Assembly: GCA_003255025.1 (NCBI GenBank)
Contig: QANY01006190.1
Coordinates: 348,317-412,316, forward strand
Direction of reading: 5' to 3'
Origin: Datisca glomerata
Lineage: Eukaryota; Streptophyta; Magnoliopsida; Cucurbitales; Datiscaceae
DNA length: 64,000 nt
In this document: one piece after another, positions 47,604 to 58,975 of the stretch
Numbering within the stretch: position 1 is the first letter of the stretch
Layout of the letters: every line of letters starts with the position of its first letter
Program-made: the position numbers and the translations under genes
Notes under the pieces: model-generated
The model's database searches: none
What the model was told of the DNA's origin: nothing
Seen by the model: only the letters and a program-made list of their open reading frames with translations

Positions 47604-49593
47604 CTGTTCTGTCTCCCTCTCTCTTCTCCCCCTCTGTTCTCTCTCTCTTTTCCCCCTCTGTTCTGTCTCTTTTCCCCCTCTCTGTTCTGTCTCTCTCTTT
47701 TCCCTTGTTCTGTCTCTCTCTCTCTTTCCCCCTCTCTGTTCTCTCTCTCTCTTTTCCCCCTCTGTTCTATCTCTTCTTCCCCCTCTCTGTTCTCTCACTC
47801 TCTTTCCCCCTCTGTTTTGTCTCTCTCCCCCTCTCTGTGTGTTTCTCTCTCCCTCTCCTTCGTCTCCCCATCTCTGTTCTATCTCTCCTTCGTCTCCTCG
47901 TCTCTGTTCTGTCTCTCTCTCTCTCTATTCTCCCTCTCTGTTCTGTCTCCCTCTCTTTCCCCTCCTCTCTGTGCTCTGTCTCCCTCTCCCTCTTCTTCGT
48001 CTCCCTCCCCCCTCTCGATTCTATTTTCGCTCTCCTTCGTCCCCTGTTGCGTCTCTCTCTCTCCCCCTACTTCTTCATCTTCCTTCTCTCTTTTTTATTT
48101 TATTTTATTTATATTTTTCCTTCTTTTGAACCAGTTCACATGAACCGGACCAGTTCAATCGAACCAGACCAGGCTGAACTGGTTCATTCAGACCGGACTA
48201 GACTAAAATGACTCGATAAGACTAGACCAGTTCAACCCGACCATACCGGACCGGCCCAAAATAGCAAAACCGAAAATTCAAACCACCCGAACCTTGTTGA
48301 ACCGTTTTAAACCATTTGATAATTTACACCCGAAGTGGTTTCCACCTGTTCCCAACCTCGCTTAGTTAATTAAATAATTGTAGATATTATATGAATTTGT
48401 TGTGACCTGGGATCATTGGATCGCAGGTCATTAGTTGTTGAATTTAATTCGTAGCGAATCTAGGTAAGTGAATTTACATAATAATTTGATTCATATGTTA
48501 TAAGTGTAGAATATATAATGTGAAATTGTTTTTTTTTATTTCTTTATGTTCAATCCTATGATCAAGTATTTTATTTGTTTTCCATATTATGATGAAATTA
48601 TTTACCATGTTATGTATGATTATATTTTGAGTTATACATGTATTAGTTATGTGTTTACGTTCATGAACAAGTTATATGTTAACTTATGTATATGTGGTTC
48701 ATGAACAAGTTATATGTTTACTTATGTATATGTGATAACGTGAATTATGAATATTAATTCAAATAAAAAGTGATAAGTAAACAAGAAGTAGACTGAGTCG
48801 TGTCCCTTAATTATCAAATAATCAGATTGTTCACGTCATGTTATCAAGTTATACAGTTGGGTGTCACCATATTCATGTTAGCGTCCTTGAAGTTGAGATA
48901 ACCTTAAGTGACATCAAGTTTCAGTACACCCAATCTGTCATGTTCACGTTACAAGTTCAAGTTCAAGTTGTGAAATAGTTTTGATTAGGTTGTTAATCGA
49001 GGGATATGTCTAGTCGAATTATGATCAAGCAAATATAAGTATTGGCATGTATAAGTACAAGTTCAAGTTATATGTTATTCATGAAATCGATGTGTTGTTA
49101 TGAGTATTTTATGTGACCTGTGAACGTGTGAAATAAATTTGCATGAGTTATATGTTTACATTTATGTCATGTGAAACTCATTAGTATGTGAATTTACTTA
49201 CTGAGTATTTTTAATACTCATCCCCCATAGATGATTATGTTGCAGATGATGGCGAACAACAGGAGTGAGGGACAGCCATAGCAAGCAAGACCGATTATGA
49301 TTTCTAAGTTTAATTATGACTCTGTTGAATTCATTTATTTCAGATATTTATGAATATTTATTTTTAATCTTTCATGTCATATGAATTTTCGTACTTCACT
49401 TATTTACAGTTTAATGAATCATTTATTTCTGTTTAAATAATTTTTATGCTTCCGCTATTTAAAGTTAAAAATTAGGATAAAATTAAGGTTTTCGATTTGG
49501 GAATTTTCTCAAATTAAGGTTTCAATTAAATTTTCAAATTTTCAAATTTTAAAATTTTAAACATTTTTAACCCTCGGGAATCGGGGCGTTACA
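46825..49593 (+). repeat. 3' LTR of chromovirus (2769 bp)
   Basis: Same ends as the 5' LTR but about 460 bp longer, because the CT-rich block is tandemly duplicated at 47073-48064. Confidence 0.95.
47073..48064. repeat. 496-bp tandem duplication of the CT-rich block
   Basis: TTTCCCCTGTTCTGTCTCCC occurs at 47102 and 47598. The following 450 bp, including CGCTCTC-TTCGTCCCCTGTTGCG, are repeated almost without change, so copies are 47073-47568 and 47569-48064. The 5' LTR has a single block. Confidence 0.9.
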
Positions 49594-50640
49594 TTTCATC
49601 TCACCAATCATTCCCCAAAGGTTGCTCTTGAGACCCTATGTCATCTCTAACTCCTCATGAGCAAAATGGAATTTGGTGTCTTGCTCTTCTACCTTTCTAC
49701 GCCTCGCTTCTTTCTCCCTCTCCACTTCGTCCTTTTCCCGCTCGGAATCTAATGACCCTGAAGTGCTCGATAGTTCAGCCCCCTAAAAGGAAGGAATGGG
49801 AATGTCCCGTGGAATATTGGAAATAGAAGTAGGGTGCGAAGACCTCAGCTTTGGGGGAAGGAGCGACAGCAACCTCGACTTGCCTGCTGGGATCGCGCAA
49901 ATCTCCCCAATCCCGCGTTGCACACTTGAAAGTGATGGATAAATGCTCAGCTACGTCCTTCAGAATGAAATGCCTCTTGTTCAACTTTTTATCTACGTAG
50001 AAAAAGAGAGTCAGCAAGAGAAAATGAGGGAAAAAGAACTCCAATAACTTACGGAAAGCTCCCCAGACCTTGGGGACGTTCCAGCGGCCATCACCGCCCT
50101 AGTTCTCACCAACCAGGAGTGTCCATTCTCCTAACCTTTGTCTCCTCTCGGGAGATCTGTTACTATACCTCCCCGCTTGTCACATGAAGCCAAATAATAA
50201 GACCCGCCGCACTGCTTGATAATATACATGGCATGTATCGAGTCTACCCCTATGCTAAGATTATGCCTTTTTTCAGGACATCTATCCCTAGTACAATTCT
50301 ATACGTGTACATGGGGGCTGCTGTTATTTAGTAAGGGGAGCGGCATATGAAGGATCTAGGAAATTCATCCCCGAAGCTAACGACGACATCTGGGGGAAAC
50401 ACGTCTCTTTGGCGGGACATAAATCGTTCGAATTCTTTTTGCTTCCTAACCAAAAAAATGGTGACGTAAAAAATTCCCTCCACCATAATAGGCTAAGTGT
50501 TATAGGAGTTATTGAGCAAATGAAAAAAGAGGAAGACAAAGACAAAATGAGATAGGACTTACAGGTACAAGAAGAACGTGAATGAAGAACGAAGAAGTGA
50601 GGAAGCTTTAAAAGAAGAGTTCCAGCAGACACGAAGGTGG
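49594..50640 (-). pseudogene. Antisense spliced ORF of the Tat-like gypsy remnant, 5' part
   Basis: Continues the minus-strand frame interrupted at 39859. Across the insertion the reading frame stays in register next to the duplicated TTTCA. Visible pieces are KLNKRHFILKDVAEHL before 49770 and, upstream of a 60-nt candidate intron (49993..50052, GTAAGT donor, TACGTAG acceptor, pyrimidine-rich), a VPKVWGAF-type end. Further upstream (50324..50632) is a segment with WWREFF and, in another frame, RKQKEFERFM followed by VFPPDVV. This resembles plant retroelement-associated proteins of unknown role. Frameshifts are present. Confidence 0.5.
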
Positions 50641-51190
50641 AGTGAAATTTGGTTTATGGATCAATTACGCCTAAAGAATTGAAAGGACACGGGCAACAGG
50701 CGTATGGGGCAGAAGAAAAATGATGATGACCAATGGTCGCCTACCAATAGATGAATAATACGATGACATGTGGAGAGAAAGATGAAGTTTGCATAAGATT
50801 CACAACGGATAAAAACGAGAAGATGAAGTGACTGAAGTCAGGCTCACGAGGCAGTGTCTTGAGAACACGCGTCAAAAGGATTGATAACAGGAAATAAAGC
50901 GACACAAGTTGATGAAATAACCATCCCCAAGAAATGGTTATTTCTTGGATCTAGAAAAGGCTGCGGCCTAGCTGCGAGTGTTGAGGAAGCCGCGATTGCA
51001 AGGACTGGGGGCTCACATCCATTAGAAAAGGCTGCAGCCTAGGTTTTTCACCCTAGGGTTGGACACGAGTTGGGTTGATCCGACCAATGAACAGTAATTT
51101 AAAAAAATGTAAATGTATGTGGGCTTAGCCCACATCCATTAAGAAGAGACTGTGGGCTAGTCCACGGTCATCAAGCAGAAAGGCTGTGTG
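50640..51190. other. Probable 3' end region of the Tat-like gypsy remnant
   Basis: No gene. GGACTGGGGGCT at 51002 is a candidate purine tract that would open a 3' LTR beginning CACATCC. AAAAGGCTGCGGCCTAG recurs at about 50954, 51036 and in weaker form at 51150. Two overlapping inverted repeats are at 50915-50948. The LTR cannot be completed because copia sequence starts within about 200 bp. Confidence 0.4.
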
Positions 51191-51289
51191 CGAAGGGCAT
51201 AAGAAGAAGCAATACACAAATTACCACGCTTGGCGTGCTAAGAAATGTGTGCTTCTTAATTTGGTTTGTTCTAAGGTTAATTTAAGTTC

Positions 51290-53860
51290 AGTTTCTAGAC
51301 ACATGTGGTGGATAGATTCTTATGTAATAACTCACATTAGTGTGTATACATGGTTGCTTCACTTGTCGAATGCCAAGTGATGTTGAAAGATATATCTATG
51401 TGGGTAATGACAAGACGGTTGAAATTGAGACAATAAGAAAATTTATATTATTGATAAAGACTGGATTTTATTTGAATCATAATGAAACATTTATTGTATC
51501 GTCTTTTAGACGGAATTTGATTTTTGTCTCTGTTTTGGACAAAGTTGGTTATGTTTGTTGAGATGAAAACTATGATTTGTTTTGTGATTCAAATTCAGTT
51601 GGTTCCAGTTATTTGTCAGGTTACGATAATCTTTATTTACTTGATACAATTGTTTCAATTAACGAATCTCTACAAGTAAGTACATGAGGTACTGAAAGAA
51701 AATTAATCGGTGAGAATTCGGCTACGTTATGGCAGAATGTATTGGGTCACATCTCCAGACAAAAAATAGAGAGACTTGTGTTAGATGAACTTCTCGATCC
51801 CTTAGATTTCACAGATTTTGACGTTTGTGTTAATTGCATAAAGGGTAAATAAACTGATAAAAGGAGATTTGAAGTGAACATGACTCAGAATGTCTTAGAA
51901 CTTATTCATACGGATATTTGTGGGTCATTCTCTTCGATTGCTTGGAATGGTCGACAGTACTTTATAACTTTCATAGACGATTACATATATCTCATTTATG
52001 AAAAGTCTCAGTCATCGAACATGTTCAAAAATTTTAAGGCTGAAGTTGAGAATCAACTAAACAAAATGATTAAGAGTGCCAGATCTAACCGTGGTGGTGA
52101 GTACTATGGCAAATATGATGGCTCAGATGAACAACGCCCATGATCGTTTGCTAAATTCCTAGAGGAATGCGGTATCGTCTCACATCATACTATGCTAGGT
52201 TCACCCAATATGAATGGGGTTGTTGAAAGATAAAACAAAATGCTTAAGGACATGATCAGGAGTATGATTAGTCATTCGACCTTATCGGAATCACTCTGGG
52301 GTGGAGTGCTTAAGGTTACAACATATATCATCAACAGAGTTCCAACTAAAGTGATTGCTAAAACCTCATATAAGCTTTGGACCGGTAAGAAACCTAGTCT
52401 AATGCATTTGCACGTTTGGGGATGTCCAGCTGAGGCAAGGCCATATAGGCCTAATGAAAAGAAATTAGACTTCCAGACAGTGAGTTGCTATTTTGTTGGA
52501 TACTCTGAAAGATTCAGAGGGTACAAGTTTTATGATCCCACAACTAGGTCAATTTTTTAGACGGGAAATATCCGGTTCTTTAAGGATGCCGAGTTTGCGG
52601 TGGGAGATACGATTAGGGATTTTATCCTTTAGGAGGAATATGTTGATATTCCCATAAGTGTTATTAGAATTGTTCAGGACTGTGTTCCAGACCTTGTTCA
52701 TGACACAATACAAGACAATATTGGAGAATTGCCCATTCAAGAGATTGTTCCAGAAGAACAAAGTCTAGCACCTCAAGAACCTATGTCATTAAGGAGATCC
52801 ACTAGAGTGAGGAGAAGTGAAGTGCCAGATGATTACATTGTATTTCTCTAAAAGTATGAGGTTGACATTGGTGTGATGTAAAATGATTCGATCAACTTCC
52901 GTTAAGCCATGGAAAGCTCTAACTCTAAAAAATGGATCAATACCATGAATGAGGAAATTAAGTCTATGAAGGACAATTATGAGTGAGATCTTATTCCATT
53001 ATCATAAGGTGCGAAACCCATTCGTTGCAAATGGATTTTTAAGACCAAGAGAGATTCAAAAGGCAATGTGGAAAGATACAAGGCTCGTCTTGTTGCAAAG
53101 GGCTTTACACAGAAGGAACACATTGACTATAACGAGACTTTCTCTCCAGTTTCTATGAAAGACTCTTTTAGGATTATAATGGCATTGGTGGTGCATTTCA
53201 ATCTTGAGCTGCGTTAGATGGATATAAAGACAACGTTTCTCAATGGTGACATTGAAGAGACGATCTATATGGTGCAACCGGAAAACTTTATGTTGGGAGA
53301 CCCAAAGAATATGGTTTACAAACTTAAGAAAATCATCTATCGAATCAAGCAGACATCTCGACAATGATATTTAAGTTACATCAAGTGATCATCTCGTTTG
53401 ATTTTGAGATGAATTTAGTCGATGATTGTATACGTCATAAGTTCTGTGGGAGCAAGCATATTTTTTTATGATTTTATATGTGGATGACAGTTTGCTTGCC
53501 AGCAATGATATAGGTTTATTGTACGATACTAAGAGCTTTCTAGCTAATAACTATGAGATGAAAGATCTTGGTAAAGCTTTTTTTTGTATTAGGGATCAAA
53601 ATACACCAAGATCGTTCTCAGGGTATTCTTGGATTATCACAAAAAATCTATATTGAAAAGGTCCTTAAAAGATATGGCATGCAAGACTGTAAACCAGGTG
53701 ATACCTCTGTAGTCAAGGGAGACAAGTTTGGTCTCAATCAGCACCCTAAAAATGATTTTGAGAAAAAAATGTAGAAGATTCCTTATGCTTCAGTAGTAGG
53801 GAGTCTGATGTATGCTCATGTTTATACACGTTTGCATATTGCGTATGTGACTGGGATGTT
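51290..53860 (+). pseudogene. copia pol, first part with copy 1 of the duplicated segment
   Basis: Landmarks: ATLWQNVLGHIS (GAG-pre-integrase), CVNCIKGK, HTDICGSF, FITFIDDY, SARSNRGGEYYG, MNGVVER and SLWGGVLKVTTYIINR (integrase); WGCPAEARPYRP and FVGYSERFRGYKFYDP; then reverse transcriptase with CKWIFKTKRDSKGNVERYKA, TTFLNGDIEETIYMVQP and ILYVDDSLL (53470-53500), and the start of RNase H (SLMYAHVYTR). Stops include 51850-51852, 52141-52143 and TGA for Trp near 52984 and 53366. Copy 1 of the duplication is 52342..53860. Confidence 0.85.
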
Positions 53861-55880
53861 CAAACTAAAGTGATTACTAAATCCTCATATGAGCTTTGGA
53901 CCGGCAAGAAATCTAGTCTAAGACATTTGCATGTTTGGGGATGTCCAGTTGAGGTAAGGCCACATAAACCTAATGAAAAGAAATTGGACTTACGGACGGT
54001 GAGTTTCTATTTTGTTGGATACTCTTAAAGATCCATGGGTATAAGTTTTATAATCCCACAGCTAGGTCGATTTTTTAGACGGAAAATACCTGATTGTTTG
54101 AGGATGTCAAGTTTGCGGGGGGAGATACAGTTAGGGATTTTGTCCTTTAGGAGGAATATATTCATAGTCCGATAAGTGTTATTATCATTGATCAGGACTG
54201 TGTTCCTGACCTTATTCATGACACAACACAAGACAATATCAGAGAACCTCTCATTCAAGAGATTGTTCAGGAAGAACAAACTCTAGCACCTCAAGAACCT
54301 ATATCATTAAGGAGATCCACTAGAGAGAGGAGAAGTGTAGTGTCAGATGATTATATTATATTTCTCCAAGAGCATGAGGTTGACATTGGTGTGATGAAAA
54401 ATGATATGATCAACTTCCGTCAAGCCATGGAAAGTTTTAACTCTAAAAAATGGATCGATGTCATGAATGAGGAAATTAAGTCCATGAAGGACAATGATGT
54501 GTGGGATCTTGTTCTATTATCAGAAAGGTGTGAAACTCATTGGTTGCAAATGGATTTTTAAGACCAAGAGAGATTCAAAAGGTAATGTGGAAAAATACAA
54601 GGCTCATTTTATCGCAAAGGGTTTTACATAGAAAAAAGGCATTGACTATAAATAGACTTTCTCTCCGGCTTCTACGAAAGACTTTTTCAGGATTATAATG
54701 GCATTGGTGGAGCATTACAATCTTGAGTTACATCAGATGGATGTAAAGACAACGTTTCTCAATGGTGACATTGAAGAGACTATCTATATGGTGCAACCGA
54801 AAAACTTTATGTTGGGAGACCCAAAGAATATGGTTTACAAACTTAAGAAAATCATCTATCGAATCAAGCAGACATCTCGACAATGGTATTTAAGTTACAT
54901 CAAGTGATCATCTCGTTCAGTTTTGAGATGAATTTAGTCGATGATTGTATACGTCATAAGTTCTGTGGGAGCAAACATATTTTTTCTAGTTTTATACGTG
55001 GATGACATTTTGCTTACCAACAATGATATAGGCTTATTGCACGACACCAAAAGATTTTTAATTAAGAATTTTGAGATGGAAGATCTTGGTGAAGCCTCTT
55101 TTGTATTAGGGATCCAAATACACCGAGATCATTCTCAGGGTATTCTTAGATTATCACAAAAGAGCTATATCGAAAATGTCCTTAAAAGATATGGCATGCA
55201 ACACTGTAAACCAGGTGATGCTCCTGTAGCTAAGGGAGGCAATGTTGGTCTCAATTAGTGCCCTAAAAATGATTTTGAGGAAAAGGAAATGCAGAAGATT
55301 CCCTATGCTTTAGTAGTAGGGAGTCTGATGTATGCTCAGGTTTATACACGTCTGCATACTGCGTACATGACTGGGATGTTGGGAAAATATTTAAGCAATT
55401 CAGGCATAGACTATTGGAAACAGCTAAACGGGTCTTGCATATTTATAGAGAACAAAAGACTCCATGTTCACACATCGGATGTTGGATCAGATTGAGATCG
55501 TTGGATATACTGACTCTGATGTTGCTGGATGCCAAGATAGTATGTTATGAGGCATCCAATCATGGAATATGACTGTGAAATATTGTCGCAAGGCTACGAA
55601 TAGTGGACGGTATTGAGAGACACTTAAGTTATTTTGTGACAATGAATCAACAGTCCTCTATTCTAATAACAACAGGAGCTCGACAAAGTCGAGGTACATA
55701 GACTTCAAGTTCCTGGTTGTTAAGGAAAGAGTTCAGAGTGGACAGTTGTCTATAGAGCACGTTGAAACAAACTCCATGATTGTGGATCCGCTTACTAAGG
55801 GATTGTCACCCAAACAGTTTCATGAGCACAATGCTCTTATGAGTATCATATCGGTTGATGATATTCGGTTTTAGTGGGAG
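53861..55880 (+). pseudogene. copia pol, copy 2 of the duplicated segment and RNase H end
   Basis: At 53861 the sequence jumps back to the integrase position of 52342 (ACTAAAGTGATTACTAAATCC against ACTAAAGTGATTGCTAAAACC). It then repeats integrase end, reverse transcriptase with LVLYVDDILL (about 54990) and RNase H start to 55380, and goes on into unique RNase H sequence: DSDVAGCQDS, then STVLYSNNNRSSTKS, VKERVQSGQLSIEHV, DPLTKGLSPKQFHEH. Stops are fewer than in copy 1 but the frame is still broken. Confidence 0.88.
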
Positions 55881-56305
55881 TTTGTGATTTTGGATGCTCT
55901 TCTTTATAGACATATTTTCAGTTATTTCGGTTTATAGATATTTTAAGGTTTTTTTCTGTAGAAATAAAGTTTTTGGTATTCACACTCTGATTTAAGTATG
56001 GTTTGATTTCACTAAGGTTTATGAATGACCAGTTGGGAATAGGCATGTTAAGATCACATTACATGAAATTTTCATGCTATACATCCACATAATAATCCAT
56101 GTCATTTAGTTGTATTGATATACATGATCATTGATGAGTTGAGTTATGATTAATGTAACAGAGACCGCTTTGATCCTATGTCGGTATGATTGATGGACCA
56201 GATTGATTACAGATACATTTCGGTAACGACAGCAAAGTTGAATGCGTTCAGTTATTTTTGGCAAAACATAATTATAAAGTTTAACACATAGTCTAAGTGG
56301 GAGAT
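55881..56305 (+). other. copia 3' untranslated region and polypurine tract
   Basis: Non-coding sequence between the end of pol and the LTR. GTGGGAG at 55873 and AAGTGGGAGA at 56295-56304 are similar purine tracts. The second directly precedes the LTR and is the likely primer. Confidence 0.6.
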
Positions 56306-56789
56306 TGTTAGATCCTTAATCCAACGTTGAACTTATATGTAAAATAATTATGTGTTGTAGACTGTCAAATAAAGTTAAACCTAATAAAAAGTGATCTACT
56401 AAGGTTTAAATAATCGGGGTTTTTAATGTATCTGATAGGTTATTGACCATTTAATGTGTAGAGACTTTAGGATAATTTCTATTTTTATGATGGGCTAAAA
56501 TAGAAATACTAAAAGATGAATTATTTATAAGTGGTTACGGTCTACAGGTCACACGATAACGAGAAATCATTCTATTTTTCCTAATATCCCATCGTTGGAG
56601 AGAAAACTGAGAGGCTTAATCAAATAGGACTCTCGGATAGAAAATCGTGTAGATCTAGAAAGCCAACCGCTCGGCTCTAAACAGCAATCTGTCGTCATGG
56701 ATTCAGGTACGCTTCCGCTCTATATTGATTTGATTCTTGAGATTTTACTAAGATACGGTTTATAACGAAAATAGATTTTGAATCCAACA
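56306..56789 (+). repeat. 3' LTR of the truncated copia element (484 bp)
   Basis: Starts TGTTAGATCC after a purine tract and ends AATCCAACA, giving TGTT/AACA termini. Its end joins directly to NLR coding sequence (GCCAAATCATTG), so the element was inserted into that gene. No partner LTR is present in the window. Confidence 0.8.
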
Positions 56790-57200
56790 GCCAAATCATT
56801 GTTTTTGCTCTTCGACGTATTCCCCGAAGACTAATGTTCACATGGAGGAGTTTTTCACTTATGCAGTAGGCATGGGCTTCTTAAGTGACACGATTAATAC
56901 TTTGGCGGATGCAAGAGACAGGGTATTTAGTTTGGTCGACAATCCTATAGATTCACCTTTGCCGCTTGAAGGAGTTTTGGACGGATCGGCAAAAATGCAT
57001 GACGTAGTTCGAGATGTTGCCATAATAAAAGCATCTCAGTCGGACAAACAAAATCATTCATCGGGAGATATAAGGCTAGGGACTCATACATTTGGACAGT
57101 ATTCAACAGTATTTATTTCGCAAGCAAAAAGTGAATTTCATGGTCTTCCTCAAAAGTTTGGACAGATGGGTAAAAATACATATTTCAGATAATAAAAAAA
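56790..57200 (+). pseudogene. NLR remnant A: C-terminal NB-ARC fragment
   Basis: Begins at the LTR end with AKSLFLLFDVFPED, the RNBS-D region of a coiled-coil NLR. A 2-base loss at about 56833 relative to remnant B shifts the frame, then the 56842.. frame reads EEFFTYAVGMGFL, ADARDRVFSLVDN and the MHD motif KMHDVVRDVAIIKAS. It is about 90% similar by eye to 58403-58740 of remnant B. Everything upstream (CC, P-loop, kinase 2) and the LRRs are missing. A cytoplasmic immune receptor originally, now non-functional. Confidence 0.85.
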
Positions 57201-57230
57201 GTAAAGGGTGAAAGATTGTTAGAAGCCAGA

Positions 57231-58975
57231 ATGGTGGATATTGCTCTTTCCCTATGTGCTAAAATTGCTGAGTACACAATTGAACCCATCGGCCGACAAC
57301 TGGGTTATGTGTTTTTCTACAAGAAAAATATCAATCAGCTTAAACAAAACGTTGAAATGCTGGAACGGGAGAATAAGGGGGTTGTTCATACAATAGAAGA
57401 GGCTCGTAGAAATGCTGAAAGTATTGAGGATATTGCTTCAAACTCGTTGATCGATGTTGGTCAAATCACTGACAGAGCAAGAGACTTGTTACGAGTTGTG
57501 AGCCCACCGAAGGTGAGAACAAGTGTTGTAAGGGATCATGTCTGAACTTGGTCTCAATTCATCAGCTGAGTCAGAATGAAAAGAGGTTGGCAGAAGACAT
57601 TGTTCGGATCAAGGAACAAAAAGTTTTTTTGAACGTGTCTCATAGAACGCCTCTCAAGCCGGTTGGTACGGGAAAAGATTACGAAGATTTTTAATCCCGA
57701 AAGGAGCTTGTTAAGAAGATAATGGAATCTCTGGGTAATTCTGATATTCATAAGATTGGGGTGTGGGGCATTGGAGAAGTTGGCAAGACCACATTGGTTG
57801 CAAAATTGTCAGACAAACTAAAGTCGATTTGTTTAATGAAGTGGCTATAGTAACTGTGAGTCAAATTCGAGACCGGAGACGAATAATTACAGAAATTGGC
57901 GAGAAGTTAGGATTCACGGCATTAAAAGAACATGAAACTTTGGGAGGAAAAGCAGCTTTGCTACAAAAAAAGGTTGAGCAACGGAGATAAAATCATGATC
58001 TTCTTGGATGATGTCTGGGAACACCTTAATTTGGAAGAAATAGGAATCTGTTTCGGAGAATATCAAGAAAGATGTAAGATAATTTTCACCTCTAGATCTC
58101 AAAATGTGTTAACAGAATTATCGAAAGTAGAATCCGGACTTTTTTTCAAGAAGATAATGGGCCCATCCATTGAGGATCCTAGTTTGGAGCGCTATCCAAT
58201 GGAAGTGGCAATTGAATGCGGAGGTTTGCCATTAGCTCTTTCTATTGTTGCAGGGACATTGAAAAATAAAGAGAAAAATAAAGTTTCAATATGGAGAGAT
58301 GCCTTGACAAAACTAAGAAAGCCTTGTGCGATGAAGGGAGATGTAATCTATGATAAATTGTATAAGACACTTGAATGGAGTTTTGATTATTTAAGTGAAG
58401 AAGCCAAATCATTGTTTTCGCTCTTCGGCGTATTCCCCGAAGACTATAATGTTCGCATGGAGGACTTGTTCACTTATGCAGTAGGCATGGGCTTCTTAAA
58501 TGACACGATTAATACTTTGGCGGATGCAAGAGACAAGGTATTTAGTTTGGTCGACAATCTTATAGATTTATCTTTGCTGCTTAAAGGAGATCACGACGGA
58601 TGGGTAAAAATGCATGATGTAGTTCGAGATGTTTCCATAATCAAAGCATCTCAGTCGGGCAAACAAAATCACGAGAGATATAAGGCTGGACACACATACT
58701 TTTGGAGAGACTGCAGCAGTGTTTATTTCGAGTGCCAGAAGTGAATTTCACGGTCTTCGTTAAAAGTTCGTATCTCCAGAACTTGAATTTTGTCTGACAC
58801 GGAGTTTAGAAGGCTACTGGAGAAAACCCAATACTTGATGTTAGAAGAATTGGTAGGTGTGAATGATATTCTTTCTCGATTAGATGCTGGCGTTTATCCA
58901 TGTCTAGAAAGATTGGAACTTAATGAAATGATGGACTTGGAGAAAGTAATTGTCAAAAAACTTGGATATTGCTGA
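57231..58975 (+). pseudogene. NLR remnant B: CC-NB-ARC with start of LRR
   Basis: ATG at 57231 opens a CC domain of the RPS2/At4g27190-like type (MVDIALSLCAKIAEYTIEPI, then a coiled-coil with VEMLERENKGV). Further motifs in order: P-loop GVWGIGEVGKTTL (about 57759-57797), RNBS-A-like EVAIVTVSQ, kinase 2 IMIFLDDVWE (about 57992), RNBS-B CKIIFTSRS, GLPLALSIVAGTL (about 58227), RNBS-D SLFSLFGVFPEDY and MHDVVRD (about 58611). Short LRR-like pieces LMLEELVGVN and CLERLELNEMMDLEKV follow to 58975. It is broken by a frameshift or stop at about 57543, a TAA at 57691, frameshifts near 57825 and 57960 and a shift near 58740. The normal gene would be around 1000 codons or more, so most of the LRR is absent here. 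Confidence 0.88.

Larger units (their letters stand above)
39860..49593 (+). mobile_element. Ty3-gypsy chromovirus (Tekay/Del-like) with both LTRs and perfect TTTCA duplication
   Basis: A 9.7-kb element flanked by TTTCA at 39855-39859 and 49594-49598. LTRs 39860..42169 and 46825..49593 begin TGTAATACCC and end GCGTTACA. It has a Met-tRNA primer-binding site, gag, protease, reverse transcriptase, RNase H, integrase and a chromodomain-like tail, then a purine tract. Large LTRs and the C-terminal tail fit the Tekay/Del chromovirus group. Numerous stops and at least one frameshift make it non-functional. It sits inside the antisense frame of an older gypsy remnant. Confidence 0.95.
51190..56789 (+). 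mobile_element. 5'-truncated Ty1-copia element with internal pol duplication and 3' LTR
   Basis: Begins abruptly in the protease region (MWWIDSYVITHIS, where DSG is expected) and continues through GAG-pre-integrase, integrase, reverse transcriptase and RNase H, ending with a single LTR at 56306..56789. No left LTR, primer-binding site or gag is seen. A 1.52-kb segment of pol is present twice in tandem. Many in-frame stops are present. Confidence 0.85.

Noticed and set aside
47073..48211. Very long Ser/Leu-rich and Arg/Glu-rich open frames on both strands (also 40088-40709)
   Set aside because: They are translations of CT-rich microsatellite inside LTRs, open on both strands because of composition, with no start context or domain.
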